A stretch of 64,000 nucleotides of DNA from Deltaproteobacteria bacterium (GCA_016713665.1 JADJOR010000011.1:186001-250000); one strand, 5' to 3'; positions 52,544 through 61,570 are shown, counted from the stretch's first letter. Translations and numbers: made by a program. The notes: generated from the letters alone by a model not told the origin.

Positions 52544-53722
52544 TCAGTGTCGCGGAATGCGCGGAAGACCGAGGCCGAAGAGCGCGATCAGATCGCGCTG
52601 GACCTCGTTCACGCCGCCGCCGAAGGTCAGGATCATCAGGCTCCGGTAGAGCCCCTCGAGATGCCCGGCCGCGACCGCCTCGGGCGAGCCCCGCTTCAGG
52701 TACGAGCGCGGGCCGAGGACCTCCATCAGGAGCTGGAAGGCGTCGAGGTAGAACTCGGTCCCGAAGACCTTCGTCGCCGAGGCGTCCGCGGGCGAGAGTG
52801 CCCCCTTCTTCGCCGACGAAGCGACCTTCCAGTTGAGCAGGCGCAGGTACTCGGTCCCGGCGTAGACCTTCGCGAGGTTGACCTGGACCCACTCCTCGTC
52901 GAGCAGCCGGCGGCCGTCGGCGAGCCGCGTCGCCTTCGCGTAGTCGAGGGTCACTCCGTAGGCGCGCTCCATGATGCCCGACGAGCAGAGCGTCACGCGC
53001 TCGTGGTTCAGCTGGTTCGTGATGAGCTTCCAGCCCTTGTTCTCGCCGCCGACGAGGTTCCTCGCCGGCACTCGCACGTCGTCGAAGAAGACCTGATTGA
53101 TGTCGTGCTCGGAGAGCAGATGGAGCGGATCGACCCGGATGCCCTTCGACTTCATGTCGACGATCAGCACCGAGATGCCCGCGTGCTTCGAGACCGTCGG
53201 ATCCGTCCGCACCGCGAGCCAGCAGTAGTCCGCACCCCCGGCGAGGCTGGTCCAGATCTTCTGCCCGTTGACGACGTAGTCGTCCCCGTCGCGCACGGCC
53301 CGACACTGGAGCGAGGCGAGATCCGTCCCCGAGTTGGGCTCCGAGTAGCCGATGCAGAACTCGAGGTCCCCGGTCGCGATCTTCGGCAGGAAGAACTGCT
53401 TCTGCTCGTCGGTTCCGTAGCGCATGATGGTCGGACCGACGGTGTTGACGGTCAGCATCGGCACCGGCGCGGCCGCCCGCATCGATTCGTCGAAGAAGAG
53501 GAAGTGGTCGACCTCGTCGGCCCCGCGCCCCCCGAACTCCTTCGGCCAGCCGAAGCAGAGCCAGCCGTCCTTCGCCATCTGCTGGCGGATCGCCTTCGTC
53601 TTCGGGCCGATCCCGTGCTCGCGCAGCAGATCTTCGCGCACGGCGGGTGTGAGCAGCTTCTCGTAGTAGGCGCGCAGGTCCTGGCGCAGCTTCTCCTGCT
53701 CGGCGGTCAGTCCGATGTACAT
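52544..53722 (-). CDS. Acyl-CoA dehydrogenase, large subunit type
   Basis: A 392-residue ACAD. The FAD/substrate motif IGYSEPNSGTDLASLQCRA and NGQKIWTS are intact, followed by the FDDVRVPARNLVGGENKGW loop and a C-terminal GGGVNEVQRDLIA. At the position of the canonical Glu of YEGT it has Gly, as in its neighbour. FAD binding therefore looks preserved but the base must lie elsewhere, as known for heterotetrameric steroid ACADs. The ATG follows GAGGAG. It lies between enoyl-CoA hydratase and the smaller ACAD, so a beta-oxidation unit is probable. Confidence 0.92.
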   Translation of the reverse strand: MYIGLTAEQEKLRQDLRAYYEKLLTPAVREDLLREHGIGPKTKAIRQQMAKDGWLCFGWPKEFGGRGADEVDHFLFFDESMRAAAPVPMLTVNTVGPTIMRYGTDEQKQFFLPKIATGDLEFCIGYSEPNSGTDLASLQCRAVRDGDDYVVNGQKIWTSLAGGADYCWLAVRTDPTVSKHAGISVLIVDMKSKGIRVDPLHLLSEHDINQVFFDDVRVPARNLVGGENKGWKLITNQLNHERVTLCSSGIMERAYGVTLDYAKATRLADGRRLLDEEWVQVNLAKVYAGTEYLRLLNWKVASSAKKGALSPADASATKVFGTEFYLDAFQLLMEVLGPRSYLKRGSPEAVAAGHLEGLYRSLMILTFGGGVNEVQRDLIALFGLGLPRIPRH

Positions 53723-53763
53723 CGATGCTCCTCTTCCCTTCCTCTTCCCGATCGCCCCGCGCC

Positions 53764-54600
53764 CTAGAGCGGGCTCCACTCGGGCTTGCGCCCCTCGCGG
53801 AAGGCCGCGAAGGCGGCGTTCAGCTCGCCGGTCGCCGTGCACAGGATCTGGGTCCGATTCTCGAGGTCGAGCGCGTGGCGCAGGCTCGGCGAATCGACCG
53901 TCTGCCACATCGTCTCCTTGGTCATCCACACGGCGAGCGGGCTGTTCTCCGCGATCTCGCGCGCCTTCGCGAGCGCACGCTCGACGACCGTCCCGTCCTC
54001 GACCACTTCGATCACGAGCCCGATCCGCTCCGCCTCGGCCGCATCGAAGACACGGCCGGTGAGGAGCAGCTCGGCCGACCGCGATGCCCCGACGAGTCGC
54101 GGAAGGTAGTAGCTCGTCCCCATGTCGCAGGCCGACACGCCGCGTTTGATGAACACCGCACCGAACGTCGCGCTGCGCGCAGCGAAACGAATGTCGCAGG
54201 CGAGGGCCAGCGCGAAGCCACCACCGTGGGCGGTCCCGTTGACGGCGGCGATCACCGGCTGGCGCAGCCGATGGATCTTCTCGAAGAGCCCCGCCATCAG
54301 CTCCTGCATGACGAAGTTGCGCGTCAGCGGTCCCTTCACGCGACCCATCAGCTCCCCCGTCGCGGTCCCCTCGAGCGCGTCCATGTCCTCGGCGCCGGAT
54401 TTCATGTCGGCCCCCGAGCAGAAGGAGACCCCGGCACCGGTCACGACGACGGCGCGCAGATCGGGCCGCGCCGCGATCGAGTCGAAGGTGCGGTGGAGGG
54501 CGGCCAGGGCATTGCCCGAGAGAGCGTTGCGGCGCTCCGGGCGGTCGATCGTCAGGAGAGCGATCCCGTCCGGGGTCTCGGTCAGTGTGACGATCGACAT
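53764..54600 (-). CDS. Enoyl-CoA hydratase/isomerase (crotonase fold)
   Basis: A 278-residue crotonase-family protein. The first oxyanion-hole segment is FCSGADMKSG and the second is NGTAHGGGFALALACD. The position of the second catalytic acid reads ACDMGTSYYLPRLVG, with Asp where crotonase has Glu, a variation common in this branch. Hydration of an enoyl-CoA is the default reaction; isomerase or lyase activity is possible. A longer reading from 54711 exists but the ATG with AGGGAAGA gives the normal start. It directly precedes the two acyl-CoA dehydrogenases. Confidence 0.9.
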   Translation of the reverse strand: MSIVTLTETPDGIALLTIDRPERRNALSGNALAALHRTFDSIAARPDLRAVVVTGAGVSFCSGADMKSGAEDMDALEGTATGELMGRVKGPLTRNFVMQELMAGLFEKIHRLRQPVIAAVNGTAHGGGFALALACDIRFAARSATFGAVFIKRGVSACDMGTSYYLPRLVGASRSAELLLTGRVFDAAEAERIGLVIEVVEDGTVVERALAKAREIAENSPLAVWMTKETMWQTVDSPSLRHALDLENRTQILCTATGELNAAFAAFREGRKPEWSPL

Positions 54601-54736
54601 GGCAGGTCTTCCCTGCCCCGGGTCGACTCGGCGCGCACGCGCAGGACGGGGCGTTTGGGGGGGGTCGGGCCGGACCGGACGATAACACGCCCTGCGGCCC
54701 GGAAAACCCACCCGCAGACCCCGAGCGGCCCGCTGC

Positions 54737-55207
54737 CTAGCCCGTGATCCGCTTGCGCCAGCGACCTTCGCGAAAAGCCGCGAGCAGCTTTCGCGCGCGT
54801 CCGTCCTGGTCGCCGGCCCCCGCGTGTGCGATCCGCAGGAAGTCGTTCAGGCCGACGATCCGCGCGATGTCCTGCCGCGTCGCCTGGTAGAAGCCCATCG
54901 TCCAATCCTGGAAGCTGCGCTCCTTGATCGGCTCGCGGATGAGCTTCGTCATCGCGACGTGTCGCGGGTCGAGCTCGATCCGCCGGTAGAGCGCGTCCAC
55001 GACCTCCGCGGGCCCTTCGAGGACCTGGAAGAAGCTGCCTTCGGCGTACAGGAGCATCCCGGTGAGCCCGTTCGCCTGGTTGTGGGCGCGCGCTCGGGTG
55101 AGCAGCGCTTCGAGCTCGTCGGCCTCGAAGGGCTGCGCAGCCGCGCTCGCATAGATGCACTGCACGAGCTCGATCGGCTCGGCCTCGCTCGCGTCGTCCG
55201 TCGACAT
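54737..55207 (-). CDS. BLUF-domain blue-light photoreceptor
   Basis: A 156-residue single-domain BLUF protein that binds FAD and responds to blue light. The flavin-side triad is intact: Y19 in CIYAS, N43 in ARAHNQANGLTG and Q61 in FFQVLEG; the switching strand has W102 and M104 in DWTMGF. After about residue 110 there is only a short Arg/Lys-rich helix and no output domain, so signalling must go through a partner protein. GTG at 55228 is an alternative start. It lies between an NTF2-like gene and the enoyl-CoA hydratase in the catabolic run. Confidence 0.92.
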   Translation of the reverse strand: MSTDDASEAEPIELVQCIYASAAAQPFEADELEALLTRARAHNQANGLTGMLLYAEGSFFQVLEGPAEVVDALYRRIELDPRHVAMTKLIREPIKERSFQDWTMGFYQATRQDIARIVGLNDFLRIAHAGAGDQDGRARKLLAAFREGRWRKRITG

Positions 55208-55403
55208 GGCCTGTTGCACGCTCTCCACGATCCCATCCTCGTTCCAGGGTCCGGAGCCCTCTTCGGGTCGATGGCCCCATCCTTGAGACGGGAGACCGGG
55301 ACCGCGGGACACGTGCGACCTTCGCGCAACCGCCCCAGGCGGAATTCGAGCCTCATCGATCGCCCACTGCCCGGGCAAGCCGCGGCCGGTCGCGTCGCGA
55401 TCC

Positions 55404-55802
55404 TCAGTACCAGGCACGCAGGGAGCAGATCCGACCGGCATCTTCGACCCGCAGCACGTAGATCACGTCCATCCCACCTGCTCCCGTCACGCTCGCGAGT
55501 CGCGCTTTCACGTGGAATGCGAGCTCTTCGCCTCCGACGAGGACCTCACCGATCCGCTCGAAGACGAGCGGGCCGTTTCGGGCATGGGTCTCGCGATAGA
55601 AGGCCCGGATCGCGTCTCGACCCCGAAGGATTCGAGATCCCACCGGATCCTCGAGGCTCGCGTCCTCCGCGAAGAGCGCGACGACGCCTTCGAGATCGGT
55701 CGCGCCGTGGCGAGCGAGATAGGCGGACGCGAGCTGCTCGGCGGTCTCGGGATCGAGCCGCGGGCGCGTCGAGTCCGCCACCTCCTCGCCCCACCCCGTC
55801 AC
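55404..55802 (-). CDS. NTF2/SnoaL-like protein
   Basis: A 132-residue cone-fold protein (TAEQLASAYLARHGATDLEG, LFAEDASLEDPVGSRILRGRD, then ARLASVTGAGGMDVIYVLRV). This pattern is that of the steroid delta-isomerase-like NTF2 branch, with candidate acid residues in EDASLEDPVG. The GTG start shares a GTGA overlap with the amidohydrolase stop, so translation is coupled. A second GTG at 55781 is possible. An isomerase or lyase step on a cyclic intermediate would fit the neighbourhood but is inference. Confidence 0.8.
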   Translation of the reverse strand: MTGWGEEVADSTRPRLDPETAEQLASAYLARHGATDLEGVVALFAEDASLEDPVGSRILRGRDAIRAFYRETHARNGPLVFERIGEVLVGGEELAFHVKARLASVTGAGGMDVIYVLRVEDAGRICSLRAWY

Positions 55803-57232
55803 GACGATGCGAGGAGACGTCGAGCCTCCCCTTCCACCGCCGTCCCCTCGAAGAAGCGGGGATTCGTATCCGTGTAGAAGCGCACGGGATTCTCGAAGGC
55901 GAAGGCGCGGACGTCGTCCGCCGTGAGCCAGCCCTTCTCGATCGGCTCGAGGAGCTCGCCTACGACCTCGCGCATGTCGGGGACGTCCCAATGGCCGATA
56001 TCGGAGCCGAGCATCGCGCGCAGCCGGGTGCCGAAGGGGTTCACGCGGGTATTGAATGCGGTGCCCGTCATGGGGTCGTCCGCCTCGCAGCCGAAATAGA
56101 ACCGCGGCACGAAGAGCTCGACGAGATCGGCCTCGTCCTTCACGTCGAGGGCCGCCCAATCGTCGACCGGCGCCGACCCGGCACCGCGCATGACCCAGCC
56201 CGTCCCCTCGGTCTTCCATCGACGCGAGCCCGCATGCTGCGCGAAGAGCGCGTCGAGACCGTCCCGATCGAGCGCGGCCGGATCGTAGTTGCCGAGCATG
56301 GTGGGATTGCGCTTGCGCCAGTGGGAGAGCTGATCGGCGAGCAGCGTGCAGGCCCAGGCGACCCCGCCCTCGAGGAAGGCGAAGCGGAGCTTCGGGAAAC
56401 GACGCGTGACTCCCCCCATGAAGAGGGACTTCGCGAGCGCCTCGCCGACCGACGCGAAGTGACCGATCTGGTTGTACATGTAGTTGGAGATCGATCGACG
56501 ACTGCTCCAGCCCATGCCCGAGCCATGCGTCGCGAGCGAGACCCCGAGCTCCTGGCAGCGGCGCCAGAAGGGATCGTAGTCGTAGGCGCTGTCGAGGCCG
56601 TAGGTATCGATCCACTGGGCGTAGGGAGCGAGCTCGGGTGCGCGCTCGGCGACGGCGGCGATCGGTCGGCTCACGTACGAAGCGATCATGATGGCGCGCA
56701 GGGAGAGCTCCCCGACCGCATGTTCGAGGGCGGCGATCGCCTCTTGTGGCGTATGCATCGGGATCAACGCGACGGGCGTGATGCGGCGGTGATGCTCGGC
56801 GTAGAGATCGGCGTGATACGCGTTGAGCGCGCGGCAGGCGGCGAGGCGCAGCTCGTCGTTCTGGATGCTCGGAAAGCCGAGGGCGAGCGTCGGATAGACC
56901 ACTCCGAAATCGATCCCGAGCTCGTCCATCCGGCTCTCGAGCAGCCCCGGGATCGTCGCGGTCGCGAAGTCCAGGGTGTTCTTCGTCGGCATCGCCCACC
57001 ACGGCGGACGCAGGGCGCGCACGCTCGCTCGTTCCTGCGACGAGAGCGTGGCCCAGCGATGGGCATCCGGACCGAGGAGTCCCGTGATGAGCTCATGAAC
57101 GCCGACGTCGATGCCCTGCTTGCGCAGGTAGGCGTCGATCGCGGGGACGTACTCCTGCGAGTGTCCGTCGGCATCGACGACGGGATGGCTGAGCTGCGCC
57201 CGCGCGCGGGCACCCGGGGATCGGTTCGTCAT
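55799..57232 (-). CDS. Amidohydrolase 2-family (ACMSD-like) metal hydrolase/decarboxylase
   Basis: A 477-residue TIM-barrel protein of the amidohydrolase-2 group. The metal site begins VVDADGHSQEY; later ligands are in SLATHGSGMGW, FLEGGVAWACT and AMLGSDIGHWDVPDM, with ENPVRFY near the end. The group includes decarboxylases and meta-cleavage or lactone hydrolases acting on cyclic compounds. The ATG at 57232 leaves 10 nt to the MFS gene; an upstream ATG at 57268 would overlap it. It is coupled to the downstream NTF2-like gene. Confidence 0.88.
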   Translation of the reverse strand: MTNRSPGARARAQLSHPVVDADGHSQEYVPAIDAYLRKQGIDVGVHELITGLLGPDAHRWATLSSQERASVRALRPPWWAMPTKNTLDFATATIPGLLESRMDELGIDFGVVYPTLALGFPSIQNDELRLAACRALNAYHADLYAEHHRRITPVALIPMHTPQEAIAALEHAVGELSLRAIMIASYVSRPIAAVAERAPELAPYAQWIDTYGLDSAYDYDPFWRRCQELGVSLATHGSGMGWSSRRSISNYMYNQIGHFASVGEALAKSLFMGGVTRRFPKLRFAFLEGGVAWACTLLADQLSHWRKRNPTMLGNYDPAALDRDGLDALFAQHAGSRRWKTEGTGWVMRGAGSAPVDDWAALDVKDEADLVELFVPRFYFGCEADDPMTGTAFNTRVNPFGTRLRAMLGSDIGHWDVPDMREVVGELLEPIEKGWLTADDVRAFAFENPVRFYTDTNPRFFEGTAVEGEARRLLASS

Positions 57233-57242
57233 GGTTCGATTA

Positions 57243-58592
57243 TCAACCCATCGCGTCGCGAGCGTCAAGTCGCGGCGCCGCGAGATCCGCCTCGAGCGAG
57301 CGCCCCGCCCAGCCCAGGAAGCCCGCCGAAACGAGCACCATGCTCATCGCGGCCAGGAGCGAATAGCGGATCGACTCCGCGCCGAAGCGGGCCGCGCCGA
57401 CGTCGTTGAGCCAGCCGACGAGCGGCGGGCCGATGCCCAGGCCGAGAATCGTGTTGCTCGTGATCACGAGGGCGGCCGAGAGTGCCCGCATGCGCGGGGG
57501 AACCACCGTCTGCACGACGCTGTAGAAGGGTCCGAGACAGCTCCCCGTCAGCACCGAGACCGGCGCGAGCAGCCACATCGCGGCGGAAGCCGAGTGGGCG
57601 AACAGGAATCCCACCGCGAAGGGAAACGCGAGCAGGAGCGCGATCGCCGGCTGCCAGACGAGCCAGCGTCGATCGCGCTGGCCCAGCCGGTCCGCGAGCG
57701 CGCCGCCGACGAGTGTGCCGAGGGCCGAGAGCAGGCCCGAGGCGACGGCGAGGCGCGCGCCCGCCTCGGTCGTCGAGATGCCGTGGACGCGCGTCAGGTA
57801 GGGCACGCTCCAGCCGAGCACGGCGTAGACGGCGGTCGCGTGCAGCCCCGAGGCGAACAGGACCGAGCGGATCGACGAGACGGTGAACACGAAGCGGAGT
57901 CCGACGAGGAAGGGGATCGTATGCGTGTCGTGGATGCCGCGGGCGGGCTCGGGGACGCTGAAGCGGATCAGGGCCGCGAGCAGGAGGCCGGGCGCACCGA
58001 AGACCATGAAGGCGACGCGCCAGCCGTAGGCATCGGCCAGCCAGCCGCCGAGGGCGAAGACGAGCACCGAGCCGAGGGGGCCCCCGATCGCGAGGATCGA
58101 GAGGGCCGTCGCCCGGCGCTCGGGCGGAAAGACGTCGGCGAGCAGCGACTGGGAGGGCGCCCCGCCCGCGGCCTCGCCGATGCCGACGCCGACCCGGATC
58201 GCGAAGATCTCGGCATAGCTGCGCGCGAAGCCGGTCAGCAGGGTGAGCAGGCTCCAGATCGCGAGGCCGGTCGAGACGATCGTGCGCCGCACACCGCGGT
58301 CGGCGGCGAGACCGATCGGAATGCCGGCCGTGCCATGGAGGACCGCGAAGGCGGTGCCCGTCAGGAGACCCATCGCGCCATCGGAGACCCCGAACTCGGC
58401 CTTGATCGGGTCGATCAGGACCGAGAGCAGCTGGCGATCCATGACGTTGAGCGCCGTCATGCATGAAAACAGGAAGAGGATGTAGTGGGGACGGACGGGG
58501 ACGGCCGATTCGTCGCTCGCGCTCTTCGAATCCAGGATCCGCCCCCTTCCGCGGTCTGCGCGGCTCCACGACCTCGGCCCAGTCGCTAGCAT
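57243..58592 (-). CDS. MFS transporter, spinster-like
   Basis: A 449-residue twelve-helix major facilitator. The first helix starts at about residue 37 (HYILFLFSCMTALNVMDRQ), the loop 2-3 motif is GLAADRGVRRT, and RVGVGIGEAAGGAPSQSLLAD marks helix 5. The DRQ at the end of helix 1 and the pattern of loops match the spinster/hexuronate-like branch that carries organic anions or lipids. The polar first 35 residues are longer than normal and the start is unsure. As the first gene of the minus-strand catabolic run, it is likely the uptake system for its substrate. Confidence 0.9.
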   Translation of the reverse strand: MLATGPRSWSRADRGRGRILDSKSASDESAVPVRPHYILFLFSCMTALNVMDRQLLSVLIDPIKAEFGVSDGAMGLLTGTAFAVLHGTAGIPIGLAADRGVRRTIVSTGLAIWSLLTLLTGFARSYAEIFAIRVGVGIGEAAGGAPSQSLLADVFPPERRATALSILAIGGPLGSVLVFALGGWLADAYGWRVAFMVFGAPGLLLAALIRFSVPEPARGIHDTHTIPFLVGLRFVFTVSSIRSVLFASGLHATAVYAVLGWSVPYLTRVHGISTTEAGARLAVASGLLSALGTLVGGALADRLGQRDRRWLVWQPAIALLLAFPFAVGFLFAHSASAAMWLLAPVSVLTGSCLGPFYSVVQTVVPPRMRALSAALVITSNTILGLGIGPPLVGWLNDVGAARFGAESIRYSLLAAMSMVLVSAGFLGWAGRSLEADLAAPRLDARDAMG

Positions 58593-58702
58593 AGTCGGGA
58601 CGGCTCGCGCCCGAGTCCGCCGCGTCGAGCTGCGATGCGGGTCGGAATCGGTGGTGCGCGACCGGTCCGGCGCAGGTCGCCCGAGCTCAGGAGATCCCGA
58701 TC

Positions 58703-59734
58703 GTGCATGCCTCCCTCATCACGGGCCGGGGACGGATCGAGCCGCGCGAGTTTCCCGAGCCGAAGCTCGCCGCCGGCGGTGCGATCGTCGACGTCGCCTA
58801 CTGCGGCATCTGTGGAACCGACGTGCACGCCTTCCAATCGGGGGATCCGTATCCGCCGGGCCTGTGCGGTCACGAATGGATGGGGCGCGTCCGCGACGTC
58901 GCGGACGACGTCGCGACCTTCGCTCCCGGGGACCGCGTCAGCGTCGGCATCCTCCCGCCCTGTGGTGCGTGCGCGCAGTGCCGCGCCGGCCAGGGCGCCT
59001 GGTGCTACCCGGCGATGATGTCCCTCGGCGGCGGGGATCCCCGCGGCTCGGCCCACGGCGCCTTCGCCCCCCGGATCGCGGCGAGCGCGGCGCGCCTCGT
59101 GCGGGTGCCCGACGCGATCAGCGATGCCGCCGCGGCCCTGATCGAGCCTGCGACCGTCGCCTATCACGGCGTACGCCTCGGTCGGATCCGGCTCGGGGAC
59201 TTCGCCGTCGTCCAGGGCGCGGGGCCGATCGGGCTCTTCGCGCTGCAGTGGGTGCGACATGCCGGCGCCCGCGAGATCGTGGTCGTCGAGCCCTCCCCCG
59301 TTCGAGCGGCGCTCGCGCGCTCGCTCGGCGCGACGCTGACCTGCACGCCGTCGGAGGTCGCGGAGCTCGTCCAGGACGGGACCGGCGGGCTCGGGGCCGA
59401 CGCGGTCGTCGAGTGCGCGGGGCGGCCCGAGACGATCCAATCGGCGGTGGACCTGGCGCGGCGCGGCGGGGCGGTGACGCTGATCGGACTCTCGGACAAG
59501 GACGCGACCATCCGTCCCGGCATCTGGCTGATGAAGGAGGTGACGGTCCGCTGCTCGATCGCCTACGAGCAGCGCGATTTTCCGCCCGTCGTCGAGATGC
59601 TCGCCGATGGGCGCGTGCGCGCCGAGCCGCTCCACACGCGAACCGTCGGCCTCTCCCGACTCGCCGACGCGATGGCCGAGCTCGCCGCCGGCGGCTCGCG
59701 CGACGTGAAGGTCCTCGTCGATCCCACGAACTGA
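58703..59734 (+). CDS. Zinc-dependent alcohol dehydrogenase (MDR family)
   Basis: A 343-residue medium-chain dehydrogenase. Catalytic zinc ligands are the Cys of YCGICGTDVH and the His of CGHEWMG. The structural zinc lobe is CGACAQCRAGQGAWC, spaced C-x2-C-x2-C-x7-C. The NAD(P) motif is VVQGAGPIGLFAL, with an acidic VVEPS afterward suggesting NAD. It starts at a GTG with CAGGAG upstream. It diverges from the MFS gene by 110 bp and precedes the thiolase-fold/DUF35 pair, so it may oxidise a hydroxyl produced in the same pathway. Confidence 0.93.
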   Translation: MHASLITGRGRIEPREFPEPKLAAGGAIVDVAYCGICGTDVHAFQSGDPYPPGLCGHEWMGRVRDVADDVATFAPGDRVSVGILPPCGACAQCRAGQGAWCYPAMMSLGGGDPRGSAHGAFAPRIAASAARLVRVPDAISDAAAALIEPATVAYHGVRLGRIRLGDFAVVQGAGPIGLFALQWVRHAGAREIVVVEPSPVRAALARSLGATLTCTPSEVAELVQDGTGGLGADAVVECAGRPETIQSAVDLARRGGAVTLIGLSDKDATIRPGIWLMKEVTVRCSIAYEQRDFPPVVEMLADGRVRAEPLHTRTVGLSRLADAMAELAAGGSRDVKVLVDPTN

Positions 59735-59921
59735 GCGTCGCCCCGGCGCGGGGCACGCCGCCCCACCGGCGTCGCTTCGCGCCCCAGCTCGACGGTGCGA
59801 GCACGTGGCTGCACCAATCGGCTGCGCCGAAGGCGTACGCGCATGCCCGCATGCTCGCCTATCGTCGAAGAACCGGTTCGGGCTGCGCGGCTCGATCCGA
59901 AATCGAGGAGCCCGAGCGCAC

Positions 59922-61127
59922 ATGGGACTCGCCGGAGACGCCGCGATCGTGGGCCTGGCCGACTGGAAGCCCGCGCGCAAGTACGCGGGCGCGCCGCGCT
60001 TCACGATCGAGCAGTTCGCCGAGCTCGCCCGTCTCGCCCTCGAGGACGCCGGGCTCGAGGCGGCCGAGGTCGACGGTCTCGTCACGGCCCGCATCGGCGA
60101 GTCCTCGAATTTCGTGCCGGCGACGGTCGCCGAGTACTGCGGCTTCGCCGTGAACTTCGCCGAGCTCGTCGATCTCGGGGGCGCGAACTCGGTCGGCATG
60201 GTCTGGCGCGCCGCCGCCGCGATCGAGCTCGGCCTCGCGAACGTGGTCGTCTGCGCGATTCCCGGTCGCCCGACGCCGATCCGGCCGGGGAGCGAGCGCG
60301 TCCTCGATCCCCGCTGGTTCTACGGCGCGTCCTCGCCGGAGTACGGCTCGCCGCAAGCCGAGTTCGAGATCCCCTACGGCCACCTCGCCCAGAATGCGGG
60401 CTACGCGATGATCGCGAACCGTTATGCCGCGGTGCACGGCTACGACCCGCGCGCGATGGCGAAGATCGCCGTCGACCAGCGCACGAACGCCTGCGCGAAC
60501 CCCGACGCGGTCTTCCACGGCCAGCCGATCACGGTCGACGACGTCCTCGCGAGCAAGCTGATCGCCGACCCGCTCCACCTGCTCGAGATCGTGATGCCCG
60601 TCCACGGCGGCCATGCCGTCGTCGTCGCCCGCCGCGACCGCAAGCCGCGCTGGCCCCATCGCCCGGCGCGCGTCGTGGGCTGCGGCGAGCACCTCGCCAT
60701 CAAGTCCCCCGCCTATGCGAAGGATCTCCTCTCGACCCCGGTCGGCCCGGCGAGCGAGCTCGCGTTCCGCATGGCGGGGGTCCGCCGCGACGAGATCGAC
60801 CTCGCCTGCGTCTACGATTGCTACACGATCACCGTCCTGCTGACCCTCGAGGACGCCGGCTTCTGCAAGAAGGGCGAAGGGCTCGCCTTCGTCCGGGACC
60901 ACGACCTGACCTTCCGCGGCGACTTCCCGCTCAACACCCACGGCGGCCAGCTCTCGTACGGGCAGGCCGGCGGCGGGGGCGGCATGTCCCAGGTCACCGA
61001 AGCCGTGCGTCAGCTCCGCCACGACGCGGGGGTCCGTCAGCTCCGCCGCTGCGACACGGTCTACGTCTCGGGGACCGGTGGCGTCATGAGCGAGCAATCG
61101 GCGCTGATCCTGCGAGGCGAAGCATGA
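59922..61127 (+). CDS. Thiolase-fold protein without nucleophilic Cys (Ltp2-like)
   Basis: A 401-residue member of the SCP-x/lipid-transfer thiolase branch. At the site of the nucleophilic Cys the sequence is DLGGANSVGM (about 85-92), so no thioester can form on the usual residue. VYDCYTITVLLTLEDAGF and NTHGGQLSYGQAGG replace the classical His and second Cys motifs (NxxGG retained). This is the pattern of Ltp2-type aldolases, which pair with a DUF35 protein to release a side-chain acyl-CoA. The next gene is a DUF35 protein sharing an ATGA overlap. GAGGAG lies upstream of the ATG. Confidence 0.87.
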   Translation: MGLAGDAAIVGLADWKPARKYAGAPRFTIEQFAELARLALEDAGLEAAEVDGLVTARIGESSNFVPATVAEYCGFAVNFAELVDLGGANSVGMVWRAAAAIELGLANVVVCAIPGRPTPIRPGSERVLDPRWFYGASSPEYGSPQAEFEIPYGHLAQNAGYAMIANRYAAVHGYDPRAMAKIAVDQRTNACANPDAVFHGQPITVDDVLASKLIADPLHLLEIVMPVHGGHAVVVARRDRKPRWPHRPARVVGCGEHLAIKSPAYAKDLLSTPVGPASELAFRMAGVRRDEIDLACVYDCYTITVLLTLEDAGFCKKGEGLAFVRDHDLTFRGDFPLNTHGGQLSYGQAGGGGGMSQVTEAVRQLRHDAGVRQLRRCDTVYVSGTGGVMSEQSALILRGEA

Positions 61128-61570
61128 CGACCCGAAGCTCCGACCCTGCCTTCGCGAAGCCGCTCCCGCTGGCGACGCAGACGAGCGCGCCCTTCTGGGA
61201 GGGCCTGCGTCGCGGCGAGGTCTGCCTCCAGCGCTGTGAGGCCTGCGAGGCCTGGGTCTTTCATCCGCGCTCGAATTGTCCTCGCTGCCTCTCGACGAAG
61301 CTCGCCTGGCGGAAGGTCGCGGGGACGGGACGGCTCCATACCTTCACGATCACGCGGGTCCCGACGGCCCCCTTCTTCGCCGACGAGGTTCCGCAGATGC
61401 TCGCCGTCGTCGAGCTCGACGAGGGCGTGCGGATCCCGTCGACCCTCGTCGGCGTCGCCGAGGACGAGATCGTGATCGGCATGCGCGTCGCCCCCGTCTT
61501 CGAGCCGACGGTGGGCGGCGAGTCGGTGCTCCTGCGCTTCACGAAGGCTTGGGCGCCGGGTCCACGATGA
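61124..61570 (+). CDS. DUF35 (OB-fold, zinc-ribbon) acyl-CoA-associated protein
   Basis: A 148-residue protein with a rubredoxin-like zinc ribbon (C38, C41, C52 and C55 in RCEACEAW and NCPRCLS) and a C-terminal OB-fold (LHTFTITRVP, MLAVVELDEGVRIPSTLVG, ending LRFTKAW). DUF35 proteins bind acyl-CoA and are required partners of thiolase-fold enzymes. Its ATG overlaps the stop of the thiolase-fold gene, which supports a two-subunit complex. It ends 39 nt before a convergent gene. Confidence 0.92.
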   Translation: MTTRSSDPAFAKPLPLATQTSAPFWEGLRRGEVCLQRCEACEAWVFHPRSNCPRCLSTKLAWRKVAGTGRLHTFTITRVPTAPFFADEVPQMLAVVELDEGVRIPSTLVGVAEDEIVIGMRVAPVFEPTVGGESVLLRFTKAWAPGPR

